The notes under the pieces are model-generated. The model had not been told where the DNA came from and did no database searches. It saw nothing but the letters and a program-made list of their open reading frames with translations. Both the position numbers and the translations under genes were made by a program. 64,000 bases of DNA from Erythrophleum ivorense. Its lineage: Eukaryota; Streptophyta; Magnoliopsida; Fabales; Fabaceae. The stretch spans positions 6,779,501 through 6,843,500 of the forward strand of contig JAIUCV010000011.1 in NCBI GenBank assembly GCA_026724425.1. The letters run 5' to 3'. Below are positions 23,690-34,831 of this stretch, in pieces (position 1 is the first letter of the stretch; every line of letters starts with the position of its first letter).

Positions 23690-24640
23690 AAACTGATTGG
23701 AGATGTCTAATCACCTTTCTGTCGTTATGTGATTAAATTAAATAAATATATAATCATAATAAGACGATAGAAAAGTGATTGGATGCTATGCAACAACTTT
23801 TCTGTTATTAGAAATTTATATAATATTATAATATATTTAAATTAAATTTATATTTATATTTATAACATATAATTTATATTATATTTTATTAGAAAGTTAT
23901 ATATATTTTAATTTGAATTAAAAATTAATATTACTTATATATATTTTTATACAATATTTTCTTTTTTCTTGATCAATAGTTTTATTAATAAAAATTATAA
24001 ATTATAATATAATCTATAGAAATTATAATATTATTTATATAATTATAATATAATTAATTAATATTACTGACATTTATCTAAATTATAATAATCTATAATA
24101 TTTGAATATTTTAATTAATAATATTTATATATTTTTATGTAACCTTTTAATTATAATACTATTCAGCTAACTTAAGTCAATGGGATATTTATTTTTCATA
24201 TATTATTTATTTATTTTATTTGATAATAAATACATTAATATAAATTATAATATGCTTTATATATGTATCTTTAATCAGAATTTAGAATATATTATCTTAT
24301 TTATAATATATTTTTGTAATATATTATATTTGAACATTATATATATTTGATATTTTTTAATTAAAAATTAACATTATTTATAATTATCTTTGTATAATAA
24401 TTACTTTATATATTTTTTATTATATTAATTAATTTTTTATAATTCTTGAAACCATTACACAGATGCGATAGAATATTGGTTGGGCAATCTAACCATTATT
24501 CCGTCATTGTATGTGACGATAGACTTATGGTTGTAATATTTAATCATAAATCAGTCACAATTATTTTTTATTAATAAATAAATAAATTTGTCATCATTTA
24601 TCGCAAGTTTTTGTTGTAAAATATGCAGATTCTTGTAGTG
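23690..24640. repeat. Right subterminal repeat region of the CACTA element
   Basis: Motif clusters GGTGACAGAAAACTGATTGG, CTTTCTGTCG, GACGATAGAAAAGTGATTGG, GCGATAGAATATTGGTTGGG and TTCCGTCATTG recur every few hundred bases and resemble the left-end motifs. The region ends in the canonical terminus TCTTGTAGTG at 24631-24640. Confidence 0.65.
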
Positions 24641-24739
24641 ATTCTCCCAATTAAGCTATGCAATGAAAAGTTGTATGAATTAAATGCCCTTCCGTAGGAT
24701 GCTTTTATTATATGGAGCTTCTATTGGGAAAGCATGTGT

Positions 24740-25890
24740 ACAAGCAAAATAATAATAAGCAAAAATTAAAACATCTTCTTGCTCGAAAGAACCTTTGAAA
24801 GCTAATACCTGCATATACAAAAATATTTTAAACATTAGATACATAAGAATACACAAAATAATGAGAATGGGAAAATGCATAATTTTTAACATGAAAAACT
24901 CTCTCAATATGAGAGGTAAAAATCATAGAAACTAGTTTAAAAAATTTCATTATCGACAAATCAATGAATGCAATAATAAGTCTTTAATAATCACTAAGAA
25001 CTCAACTTATTCCTTATTCACTATCAACAAAGTGAAAAATCATTACAATGGCAGTGCACAAAACTCAAAATGTGAATATAGCAACCCAACCAATAGAAAA
25101 CAGAAAAGTAATCTAACTACACAAATAAAATGCTTATAGTATTAAGAACAATATACTAAAATTTCATAAAAAATTGAGCACTTTTGATCCTTCAATCAAG
25201 AACACAAAATAAGCAAAACTTTTTTTTTTCAATTTCCTATTCTACCTACACGTTTCTCACACCTTTTTTAATTCCTTGGGTCACATATTTCCCTAATGAA
25301 AATAAGCAAAACAAATCCTCTCCATTCCTAGAACGACTAGATAGGAAGGTTAAAAAGCTTTGTTTTTCTAATTTTAGGTCCTACATGATAAGTTTGAAGA
25401 TAAAAATTATAATTTGGAGCTCAAAAAGTGTAACTATAAAAAAAATTACATTTTAAAACTTTTAATTATGTTGAAAACTAAAAAAAAAGGACACTAAACT
25501 TCTAACTATATCAAAGGATCTATGTTGGAAAATAAGACATAGTATCTAACATGCATCTTCTTTCATCCTTTTTTTTTTAAATTCAAATTAAATGGATTCC
25601 ATAAGTATGGATTCTCTCTAGTTCTAAAGAAAATCATGTAGGAGAGATAGAGGCATAAGAAGGTAGTATTCACGAGGATGAGTCTTATTGGGCTCCACCT
25701 ATGTTTTTTTCTTTATAAAAGTGCCTCTAAAATGCACTTTTATGTAGGAAGCAGAAGTTAAAAAATAATAATAAAGCACTACATTTCACACTTCACGAAT
25801 CCTCTAGACTTCAAAGGATCTATGTTCATCTCTCTCTCACAGATCCTCTCCTGGACTAGGGAGACACCATGCAAGGAGAATCGACAACTA
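24740..25890. other. Insert in copy B, identity unknown
   Basis: About 1.15 kb present in copy B but absent from the corresponding place in copy A, so probably inserted DNA. CAAAGGATCTATGTT occurs twice (near 25513 and 25814) and AGGAGAGATAGAGG-type purine tracts are present. No terminal repeats, target duplication or protein domain is recognised. Confidence 0.4.
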
Positions 25891-25918
25891 TTTCTCTATA
25901 AAATAAAGTGATATATAG

Positions 25919-27165
25919 GAGCCATTTGCTATATTGTGTAGGATAAGGCTTGAAAATATAATGTTTAATAAGATAAGATTTGATAAAATTTGAAAATTAT
26001 GCAATGTTTGATATGATATTTTATAAGATAATATTATCTTATATTTAGTGATGCATTATATAACACTGAATAATATAAAAATAAAGTTTTTTGACAAAAA
26101 TATCCTTTACTTAGCGATATATTATATTTATCTAAATTTATTATGTTATATTAATTTCTAGAGAAATAAATCTTTCTAGCATTTTAGAAAGGAAAAAAAA
26201 GAAAAAAAATTAAAAACAAAAAAAAATAGAAAAATAAGCTTATTAGGCTAGGCCACATGATGACTTGGCCTTATTGGCTAGTTTGGCCTAGCTTGACCCT
26301 ATCCTATTAATTTTTTTAAAAAAGTATTTTATAGGAACTTATATATATATATATATATATTATTTTTTAAAGATTATTTTATAACTTTTACTGAAAAAGG
26401 CTTTGTTAGGCTAAAAAACTAGCTTGGCTTGCCCCAATACAAAATCAACTTAAGCACCGAGCATAGAAAAAGAAGCCCAACGTAAAATTGACCCATTATC
26501 GGGGTAAGCTAATATTTGGCCTGAACCATGAGCACTCGTAGTGTTTGGTGGCTTAACTAGCACAATCCCGCTTGGGTTTGGTCAAGCTAAAATTTTTTTA
26601 AGCAAATTAAGTCAATTATGTTAGTCAATTTAGTTTGATTCAGTTTGGTCCTATAATTTTTTTAAAAAAAGATTATTTTATAGAGACTTTTATAAAAAAA
26701 ATTTTAGATGTAAAAATGTAATTTTATAAAAATTTATATAAAAAAATTATTTTTTAGATTTATTTTATAATTTTTACCTTTTTTAAGTGGCCTATCCTAT
26801 CATAATACTAAACTAAATAATGTCGAGCCTAAGTACCAAGGTGGAAAAAATAAAAAACGTTTTTTGGTACAAAATTGGGTTGGACATTGAATTAGGCAAA
26901 AATTCAGCCCATCTTAACCCATGAATACCTTTATAGATGATAGTTAGATTGAGAAAATATTAATAAAATTTTATAAATTAAAATATAATTAAGTGTAATC
27001 TCACTTTCCAAAAATTTATTAGATTATATATCATTTTAATATATAAAAAAAATTTAATATATAAATTTATATAATACTTTACTTATCCTACATAATTATA
27101 AAAATTCATAACATATTATATTAATTTATACGGTGAAATCTAATAGAATATATCAAACGGCTTCA
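25919..27165. mobile_element. 1.2-kb inverted-repeat element inserted in copy B
   Basis: The left end reads GCCATTTGCTATATT, and the reverse complement of the right end reads GCCGTTTGATATATT. The inserted segment interrupts a match to copy A, where GATATATAG continues straight on, giving a natural empty site. The interior has repeated GGCCTAGCTTGACC / GGCTAGGCC-like stretches between AT-rich arms and no coding capacity. It is consistent with a non-autonomous DNA transposon, superfamily unknown. Confidence 0.5.
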
Positions 27166-28991
27166 AGAAGTTCAAGTTACGTGTCGCAGCTGCCATAGCA
27201 CACCGCTTTAAAAAAACCAAGAAAATTGTCAAGCTGTCTCCATCTTCTTTTAACATAGAATGACTTCCCCTAAACTTTACATGCCTTTTCCTTCGACTTC
27301 ATAAAAGATATTCAATCCCTGCATTTATAATTACCCACTTTCATTTCTCTTTTTATTTTTTATTTTAACAAAAAAGAACAACAAAGACGTTGTTTTCACC
27401 TAAACCAAATTTATCGTGGGAAGTATTTGATAAATATCTCAAAAGCAACGTTTCTTTACCTATCTTTTTGGAGCTCTTTTACAAATCTTTCGATTTCTAT
27501 TCAAAGGGCTCTTCCACTTGATGAGAACTTTGGCTGGTAATATATCTATCGGAAAGTACTGTGAACTATAATCGATTGTGAAATATACCTTTACATTTTT
27601 CAAGTTTCTCATCCACATGTTTCAAGCCTTCTATGAAGAATGTTCATACTAATAAACAATATATCCCAATAATGTCTATATTGTTAGATTCAAGTATAAG
27701 TGAGGATAAAAAGACTCACATCAAATGAAAATAAACTACGTAAAAATTATATAAGTAAATTGATCCATAAATTTGAAATCTTAAAATTTTTTAACAAGAT
27801 ATAATGTCAAACTATGAGTGTAATTTTTTCCCAAGCCCCATTGAAAAACATTTTTCCGACATATATAATTCAAATCCATCAAATTAAGCCAAGGAAAATT
27901 TTAATTCAACCTTCAAATCCCTTTTAACTGTTGATTTTCTCAAATAAATAATAATTGTACACAGCATAAGTCGATCATTCAAAACTCTCTCTAGTAAGTC
28001 ACTTTTATATATATGTAAGTAACTTTTTAAATAAAAATTTATCTTTTAATACATGTCAAATATTTACTGTATTTCTATAATATTAAAACTTGAAGTATTA
28101 TTATCTTTGAAACGAACAGTTATCTCACAAAGTTTAAAGTTTAACTCTACTTTAATAATTTTGAACCCAAAAAAAAAACTAATTGAATTATGTAATAATA
28201 TATAAATTATAATTATACCAATGGTAAGTATAAAAAATGAAGTAAGATATTAGTTTAAGATTTTAAAATTTTTTTGCCATTAAACTACATTGAATGAAGT
28301 AAAGTTAGCAAAAATTCCAACCAGTTGGCTTAATACTGTATCCAATTACCCCGAAACAAACGTGGCAGGCCTGCATTCAAATGTCCTGCAAAAGCTAATT
28401 CATCTTTTTTATAATAGTAACTAACCCCATTTGACTTCATTTATGGTGTTTGTTTAATTATACTTTTTCGCTGTCCTTTAATTTAGTGAAAGCTAATTCA
28501 TCCTCCCTTTACTAATTGATTCACAAATGAAGTAAAGTATGCCCTCATGCTTTCCTTATATATTAGCATTTTTAACCCAATATGATCCACATGATTGTTT
28601 GTCTTTTGGTTTATGCTTTGTGCTTTGAAAGTGGCCAATGTTTTATCAACATTATTGTATTTCGTGTCCTCTTCTTTCTCTCTTTATGATTGGCAAAGAG
28701 CCACTACCAAATTAACTTTATTGACGGCCCGACCACCTTTTTTTGCTATCAAAATTGTTTAGCGAGAAGTTAATCTGCATATTAATGCTCAGCTGTATGA
28801 TCTAGAATGCCACAAAACTCAGGCCCTAAGCAAAGGAAATAAGGAACATAAAATCTTGTGTCCCTTGATTTCAATGTTTATTAACTATGTGCCAACTCCA
28901 ACTGGCAAAACAAACTCATCACGGCATACTTTGGAGCCCTGGAAGCCTCAACTTATAGAGATTATATTAACATTTGCAATGTTTAAACATG

Positions 28992-29395
28992 GAGTAAATT
29001 ATACATACATATATATTTTAAGATGATTAAATTGTAAAATTTTTTTGTATTTTAAAAAATTTACATTTTCTTTCTCTAAAATCAAAATATAAATTACAGT
29101 TATATCTATTTTAGCAAAAATACTCTTATATTATTTATAATAAAATAAATATTAAATATGTATTTGAATAATATAAAAATAATTAATTTTAATTAGAATA
29201 AATTAAATTTATAATTTTAACCCAAAAAAGTAATATTGAAACAAAACTTTTAAAAAATATTTATAAATATATTTTTAATAAAAGAAATTAATATTATTTT
29301 TGAAGAAATTTAAGATATATTTAAGTTTTAGGGGATTGTGTATATTTTTATGATAAAAGATATGATTGTATAATTTAAGTATTTTTCAAAAGAGG
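28992..29395. mobile_element. MITE-like element of the GGTAAATT family
   Basis: The left end has GAGTAAATTATACATACATA. The right end, as reverse complement, has TTAAATTATACAATCATAT. The interior is AT-rich and non-coding. The size and ends resemble the Mutator-type MITE at 4910-5292. No clear 9-bp duplication remains. Confidence 0.4.
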
Positions 29396-31091
29396 AGGGA
29401 GTAATTAATGTTAACCGTTCTCTTAAAATTTTCTAATTCTAAAAGTCTTAATCATGTGGTATTTTTTTCCAAACATAATCATCGGGTGATTTTAATATAT
29501 CGTGGTTTAATTTTCTACCTGACTTCTTTTTTAACTACCGACTCCTAAAGCCTTGTTGCTTGTTTGTAAGATAAAATTCTAATTAAATCTATTTTAAGAT
29601 TTTTGTCTTACTAGTAACACATTTGAGAATGAACCCAAAATAAATTTAATAATTAAACACTCAACTACTTAAAACAAAACTTTATAAAATCACTCTTTTT
29701 GAAAGCTACAACTTTTTGTGGGCATTATTAGCATTACTCCTTAAAAAGTCTGAAGTAGGACCAACATTGCATTTGATCCCTGCAGACTGTAGAAGGTGTT
29801 GTAACGTCTTGGAAGTAAAATGATGTAAGATATTTAAAAATTACAAGTAAGACAAAAATTTTAATTATAAAAAAAATTATACTAAAAAAATTTTAACTAT
29901 ACAATTTTAGTTACAAATTTTAGGTATCTTACATCATTTTTTATAAGTTAAAAAAACAGATTAAAAAGTTGCTACTATTGCAAACCACTGCAAGGATCGT
30001 AATTCACCAACATTCTAGATAAAGTCGAAAAGTTGGCAAACTATACCCATTTTATTAACAGCACACCGTTTGTTTAAAATTTGGCCAAAATTGCTCAACA
30101 ACCTCCACAAACAATGCTTAATATGAACTAAGAAATACAGCATTGCTAGTCGTTTGATATATAATATATATATAAAGTTAAAAATAAAAATAAAAATAAA
30201 ATAATTTTATAAATAAAAAAATTATTGTGTCTATATTTTTAAAAAATAATAAAAACATATAAATATTGTTTAATTGTAATTACAAAATCATAATAAATAT
30301 TATATATATTTTTTCTCTGTCCTCTCCTTTCTCAGTGGGACGCCAAATAGGGCTAAGTCCTAATTCAAGAACTTGAAAGCATTTCAAATTAATTTTGGAT
30401 CTTCCGTGCAAAAATGTTACTTGGACCCAGTTTCCCTACACAGAGAAGGGATCTGCGTGGTGCACATCTCTCAAATACAATTTGAATTATTTAAATTTTA
30501 TTTTATTTTAATTCTTTTACTGTTAAGTATTATTTTCTAAAATTAATAATTAAAAATCAATTTTATTTTATATGCTTTTTTTTTGGAAAGTTAAGAAAAA
30601 AAAATCCAAACAATGCATCTCCACACATTAAGAGATGTGCAGGGTATCCATTCTCAACTTTTACTTCCAGATCATTGAATTCTCCAACATGTGCATTTTA
30701 TCTTATTGGTATTATCGATCAACTTATTTATTATGTGAAAGCACTATTGAGGATTGATTGCGAAAGATTGAGAACTTAAAGATCATCACTGTACTCATAA
30801 AATTTCTGGTGAAAATTTTGAACAAATTAATTACACAGACAACAACCAAACCTCTTGCGGAGTGGAATTTCATTAACTACTCTTGGTTAATTCTAAATGT
30901 TAGACATCAAGAATTTCAAACAAAATTTCAGCAAGAGGTTCCGAGTCCCTGATCTGATCCCTCCCCTGGCCAAAATGCGAATAAGTTAACAACAAAAGAA
31001 ACTTATGTCTGTCCCTTGTACTTGAAAAAGCTTCCAGGATAGGATGCATCAGCCACAAAACACAGAACGTTCACATCAAATTGAATGCCCT
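29396..31091. other. Intergenic DNA before the membrane-protein gene, nothing identified
   Basis: AT-rich, with some mixed-composition stretches near 30330-30480 and 30640-31000. The last few hundred bases before 31091 are presumably the 3' untranslated part of the minus-strand gene. No other coding sequence is supported. Confidence 0.45.
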
Positions 31092-31934
31092 TTATTGTAG
31101 CCTGCCCCTGTGACTCCTGTTCTTGCACACTTTAGACTCTCTTTTCGGCCGGAAATATCTTGCTTTGAATACAGAGTAAGAGTAAAGCCATATTGATGTC
31201 AACATAATGCCCAGAATCTTACCCCACAGGACCGTAAGCGTTAAGCTTAAGAGAAGCAAGTATATTCCAGAGCAGTCCGACTTCTTTCGCTTCTTCTCTA
31301 ATGGGTCTCGAGGGCTTCTTTTTCTGTGCTTTGCTTCAGAGGGGTAGGACTTGGACTTGCATAAAAGCTTTGATTCTGATGAACACGATGAAAACTGCGA
31401 TTCAGAATTTATTTCCTGAATACTACTAGTATCCACCGACGTTTGGCTCCATATGGATTTCTCATCACCAGTTGATGAAGTTTCCTCTGTGTATGTCGAA
31501 TAACTACTGTTTGATCCACAAGAATCTTGGCGAAATCGATTTTTACGGCGAGCTTTTCGATTCTGTAAAGCAGAACATATTTAATCTAATCAGACAAACT
31601 ATCAAAGACACATTCATTTTTCTGTACAAAACATCGTAACAATGTGAATTTGATTTGAAGGACTAACCAATATGGTTTCGAACACCATGGCTTTAATCAC
31701 CCGAGAAAGCTTTCGTTTGGGAGGCACGGAATTCTCTGAAATCCCCAGACACCCTTTGTCAGAAAACGTGGATTTGGTGTCTGAATTTGTTATTTCATCC
31801 TTGTGTGCAACAGAAACACATGAGAAACGACCACTAGGGGAGTGATCAACGGCAACTCTAGAGTCGAGCATGACATCAATATCAACGACAGGACGAAAAC
31901 AGAGGAAGAACTTGTTCTTGGAAGCGTTTTTCAT
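31092..31934 (-). CDS. Small single-pass membrane protein, plant family of unknown function
   Basis: Two exons on the minus strand give 245 residues. Exon 1 is 31934-31668 (89 codons), ending before the GTTAGT donor at 31667. Exon 2 is 31562-31092, after the TTTACAG acceptor, in phase 0, ending in a stop. The N terminus is MKNASKNKFFLCFRPVV. The middle is Ser/Lys/Arg-rich with a basic cluster at the exon junction (NRKARRKNRFR) and another before the membrane (KKRKK). One hydrophobic helix runs from about 189 to 217 and is followed by a short basic tail. The lysine/arginine bias before the helix would favour that side staying cytosolic. I recognise the FLCFRPV-type opening as that of an unnamed plant family and cannot assign a role. 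The clean in-phase junction supports a real gene. Confidence 0.75.
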
Positions 31935-32118
31935 GGTTGGAAACTGGGAAACAAAGAAGGATTTGGTTGGAGATAGATAATGATAATGGAAGGTGCCGTT
32001 TGGGATTATACTTCGGTGGAAGCGAGGAAGAAGGAGAGTGATGTGTGTGTATTGTACAGAGAGTGCGCTGTGGTTGGAAAAGGCCGGCTAGCATATCAGT
32101 TTCAATAAGGAGTGCGCA

Positions 32119-32127
32119 TTATATAAT
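32119..32127 (-). promoter_or_regulatory. Probable TATA box of the membrane-protein gene
   Basis: ATTATATAA on the minus strand, about 185 bases before the start codon at 31934, would give a leader of roughly 150 bases. The composition between 31935 and 32110 is balanced and CT-rich on the coding strand, as expected for a plant 5' untranslated region. Confidence 0.45.
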
Positions 32128-32129
32128 GT

Positions 32130-34500
32130 TTGGCGTGGACGTGTGTCTGCTTCTCTATTCACCAAAGGTCACCCTGCCCTGCGTTAACTTTTGGAGATGA
32201 CAAAATAAAATTTTGAATTATTTATAAATATTTTTAAAATTTTTAAGATAATTAGATTATTAATTTTTAAGATTTAAATTCTTCTATCTAATTTTTTGGG
32301 TTAATTCTGTTGACTCTTTTCACAATTCAAAAATTCATTCTAATTTTTAAATCATTGGAGAGTGTCGAAGTGTTCATTTTTAACAATGCAATGTAAAGGC
32401 CTGCAGATTCTCCCTAGTTTAGGAGTGAATTTATGGGAGAGAAAAAGACATGGATAGGGTTTAGTAAAATCTACTCATGTAAGCCTCACCTTTTCTTATT
32501 TTCATTTCTCTCTTATATGATTAGATGGAAGAAAATTCATGTCCATGGTGAAGTGGCATCTTAATTTAAGAAATATTTTTTTAATTTTAAGAGTTCAGAA
32601 AACTATATAAAAATCACTGAAAATTAAAGAAAGTATTTTTTTTTTTCAATTTTTTCTAAGAATTTGTTATTAGATTTTTGTAATAAATATACAACATCTA
32701 ATTTTCTTTTGACAAAAACTTTAGCATTTAATATTGAATTATAAGAAAATTTATTTATTACGTTTTAATTAAAATGCATGATAAAATAATATTTAGTGCT
32801 ATAAATTCTGTCATTTAATTTTGGGGACTGCCAGGGGGAGACAGGCAGCAAGATATCATACAACTCATCTTGATAATTGTCAGTGTCGGGGAGAAAGGCA
32901 GTTTTTTTTTTCTTTTCTTTTCTTTCTTTTTCTATTTTGTGGATAAGATAAAGAGATAGCTTAAGGATTGTGAATTAGTTGGTTGGTGGGGTTGAGAATA
33001 AGAAGTTGGGAAGTGTATGTGCAAGAAATTTTTGTGTAGATTTAATGTTGATAAATTTTTTGTAGATTAAATTAATAAGTCACATTTATGTGTCTACTTG
33101 TTGAAAGTAAAACTTAGTATGTGCGTGTATATATATATATATATATATAATTTGATATGTGCATATAAGTTATTTTTTTATAATTTTTAAAAATTTGATG
33201 AATTAAAGATATGCAATAATTTATAGTATATGTAGATAAAAGTAGATTTTGAGTGGCCGAATATTAAAATTGAAGCTATGACCAACTGTTTGTATCGACG
33301 GGATTTGGTTGAATTTAACATTATAGATTAACTTGGATTTAATTTAAATTTTTTATATTTAACAAATAAATATAAAACGTAGAGGGACCAAAAAAAAAAA
33401 AAGTAACGATTAAAAAGGTGATAGCTCTATATACTCTCTCTTACTCGGACACCCCACGTCGTGAAATATCACAAAACATCCACTCCCGCTTGGATTGGGG
33501 TTGGGAGCTTAATAAAAAGACAATTCAATTTCACAAATACGATTGATATTTTTTCTTTGTAGACTTATTTTATCATAATTTTTCTTAAATCTCATTTCCA
33601 AATAAGTAAAAATTAATAATAAAAATTTTTAATTTTGAATAAAATTCTCTTAAATCGCGTTAAATGTCAATTGATAAATTTATATATACTAACCTTCTTT
33701 TTTTTTTTTTTGGTCAAGTATGTGAATCAAATTTACAAGAAAAGAGGGAGAAAGAAAAAAACCCTCAATTATATGACTTGGCACGGTCAAGGTCCAGAGG
33801 TGGTTCAGTGGACCACTTGGGATAACTGGCAACAACATTTGTGTTGACCGTCGTTATTATCAATACAGATTGTTTTTCCCTTTTTTTTTGTCACCACTCT
33901 TCAGTATTTGTTCTTGGCTTGCCTTCGGTGTAACAATGAGAAAATTGATATAATCTGATTCACAGAAATTTCCTTTTTTTTTTTTTTTGGTAAGAAATGA
34001 GAAAGTAAGTTATTGGTTATATAGATGAAAGACAAAGTCAACAAAATGTTTGATTACAAAATACTCAGTGCAGAACTGAATGAGAAATTTGAGAGTTTAG
34101 AGTAAGACAGCATCTGCAGTACGTTTTGAATGTGAAGCATGTTAATTACAAAACTAATTCAATTATATGCCAAATTAATGTACGCACCGTTAACAAAAAG
34201 AGTATGGCAAAACATGCAAAATAATAACATATGACTTCTGCAAATGTTTCGCATAAAATCTTTTGTTTTACTTTTTTATACTTTACAATTTCACTTCATG
34301 ATCAACATTAGAAATGTGACCCTTTAAATGTAAAGTACAATAATTATTGTCAACAACTTTTACAATCGTGCATGTTTTCATTCATTGCATGTTACTTTGC
34401 TACTTTTCTCGTTAGCTCCTGTGAACGTCTTGCAAAAACTTGTATGCAACGCACTGATTATCAAAAGTTTTGAAAGGAAGTTTAAAGAGGCACTTTGATT
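32130..34500. other. Intergenic DNA, nothing identified
   Basis: AT-rich, with an (AT) microsatellite at 33129-33149 and poly-T or poly-A runs. A more balanced patch at 33740-33860 contains GTTGACCG (W-box core) but no gene. I see no coding, RNA or transposon signal that I can support. Confidence 0.45.
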
Positions 34501-34511
34501 TTAAAAGGTTA

Positions 34512-34831
34512 TAATTTTTAGGGTAAGTTATATGAATTTTTATAATTTTTGTTAAAATTATACTGATTTTTTTTAATATACACAGACTTTCTCTACAATA
34601 AAAATATTATCTTATATCTTAGTCTAATTTTAAATTTTTTAAATTAAAACATTTTTATTAACGTAAATATTTTTTTAAACAAAAAATTTTAAATGGAGAG
34701 TATTTTAATAAAAAGAATTTAAAATTAAATACAAGTATAGGATTATTTTTTGTTTTAGGAGAAATTTATATAAAGTTTATGTAATTACAACAAAATTTAT
34801 GGAAAATCTATTTAATTTACTTTAACTTTTA
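34512..34831. mobile_element. Mutator-type MITE, second clear copy
   Basis: The element at 34521-34822 (302 bp) has ends GGGTAAGTTATATGAATTTT and, as reverse complement, AAGTAAATTAAATAGATTTT. The flanks are TAATTTTTA (34512-34520) and TAACTTTTA (34823-34831), a 9-bp target duplication with one mismatch. The sequence family is the same as the element at 4910-5292. It is non-coding. Confidence 0.7.

Larger units (their letters stand above)
9020..24640 (-). mobile_element. Large degenerate CACTA (En/Spm) DNA transposon
   Basis: The right end is a canonical terminus: the reverse complement of 24621-24640 starts CACTACAAGAATCTGCATAT. The left end starts CATTACAACAAAAC, a one-base variant of CACTAC. 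Both ends have subterminal arrays of related short motifs (CGATAGA, TCTGTCG, GTTGCTATA): 9040-9730 on the left and 23690-24600 on the right, as expected for TNPA-type binding sites. Inside, on the minus strand, lie a TNP2-type transposase (about 18.8-22.67 kb) and two copies of the second CACTA gene. Stops, internal duplications and a nested 2.66-kb repeat show that it is inactive. A 3-bp target duplication is not evident (AAC left, ATT right). About 15.6 kb in total. Confidence 0.85.
24641..28928. repeat. Tandem non-coding duplication, copy B, second part
   Basis: Similarity to copy A resumes directly after the CACTA terminus. 24657-24735 matches about 6440-6550, 25890-25918 matches about 6555-6575, 27175-27550 matches about 6590-6958, and 28353-28928 matches about 6960-7495. 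Between these matched blocks are three segments absent from A: about 24740-25890, 25919-27165 and 27553-28352. The conserved parts carry no shared reading frame. Confidence 0.65.
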
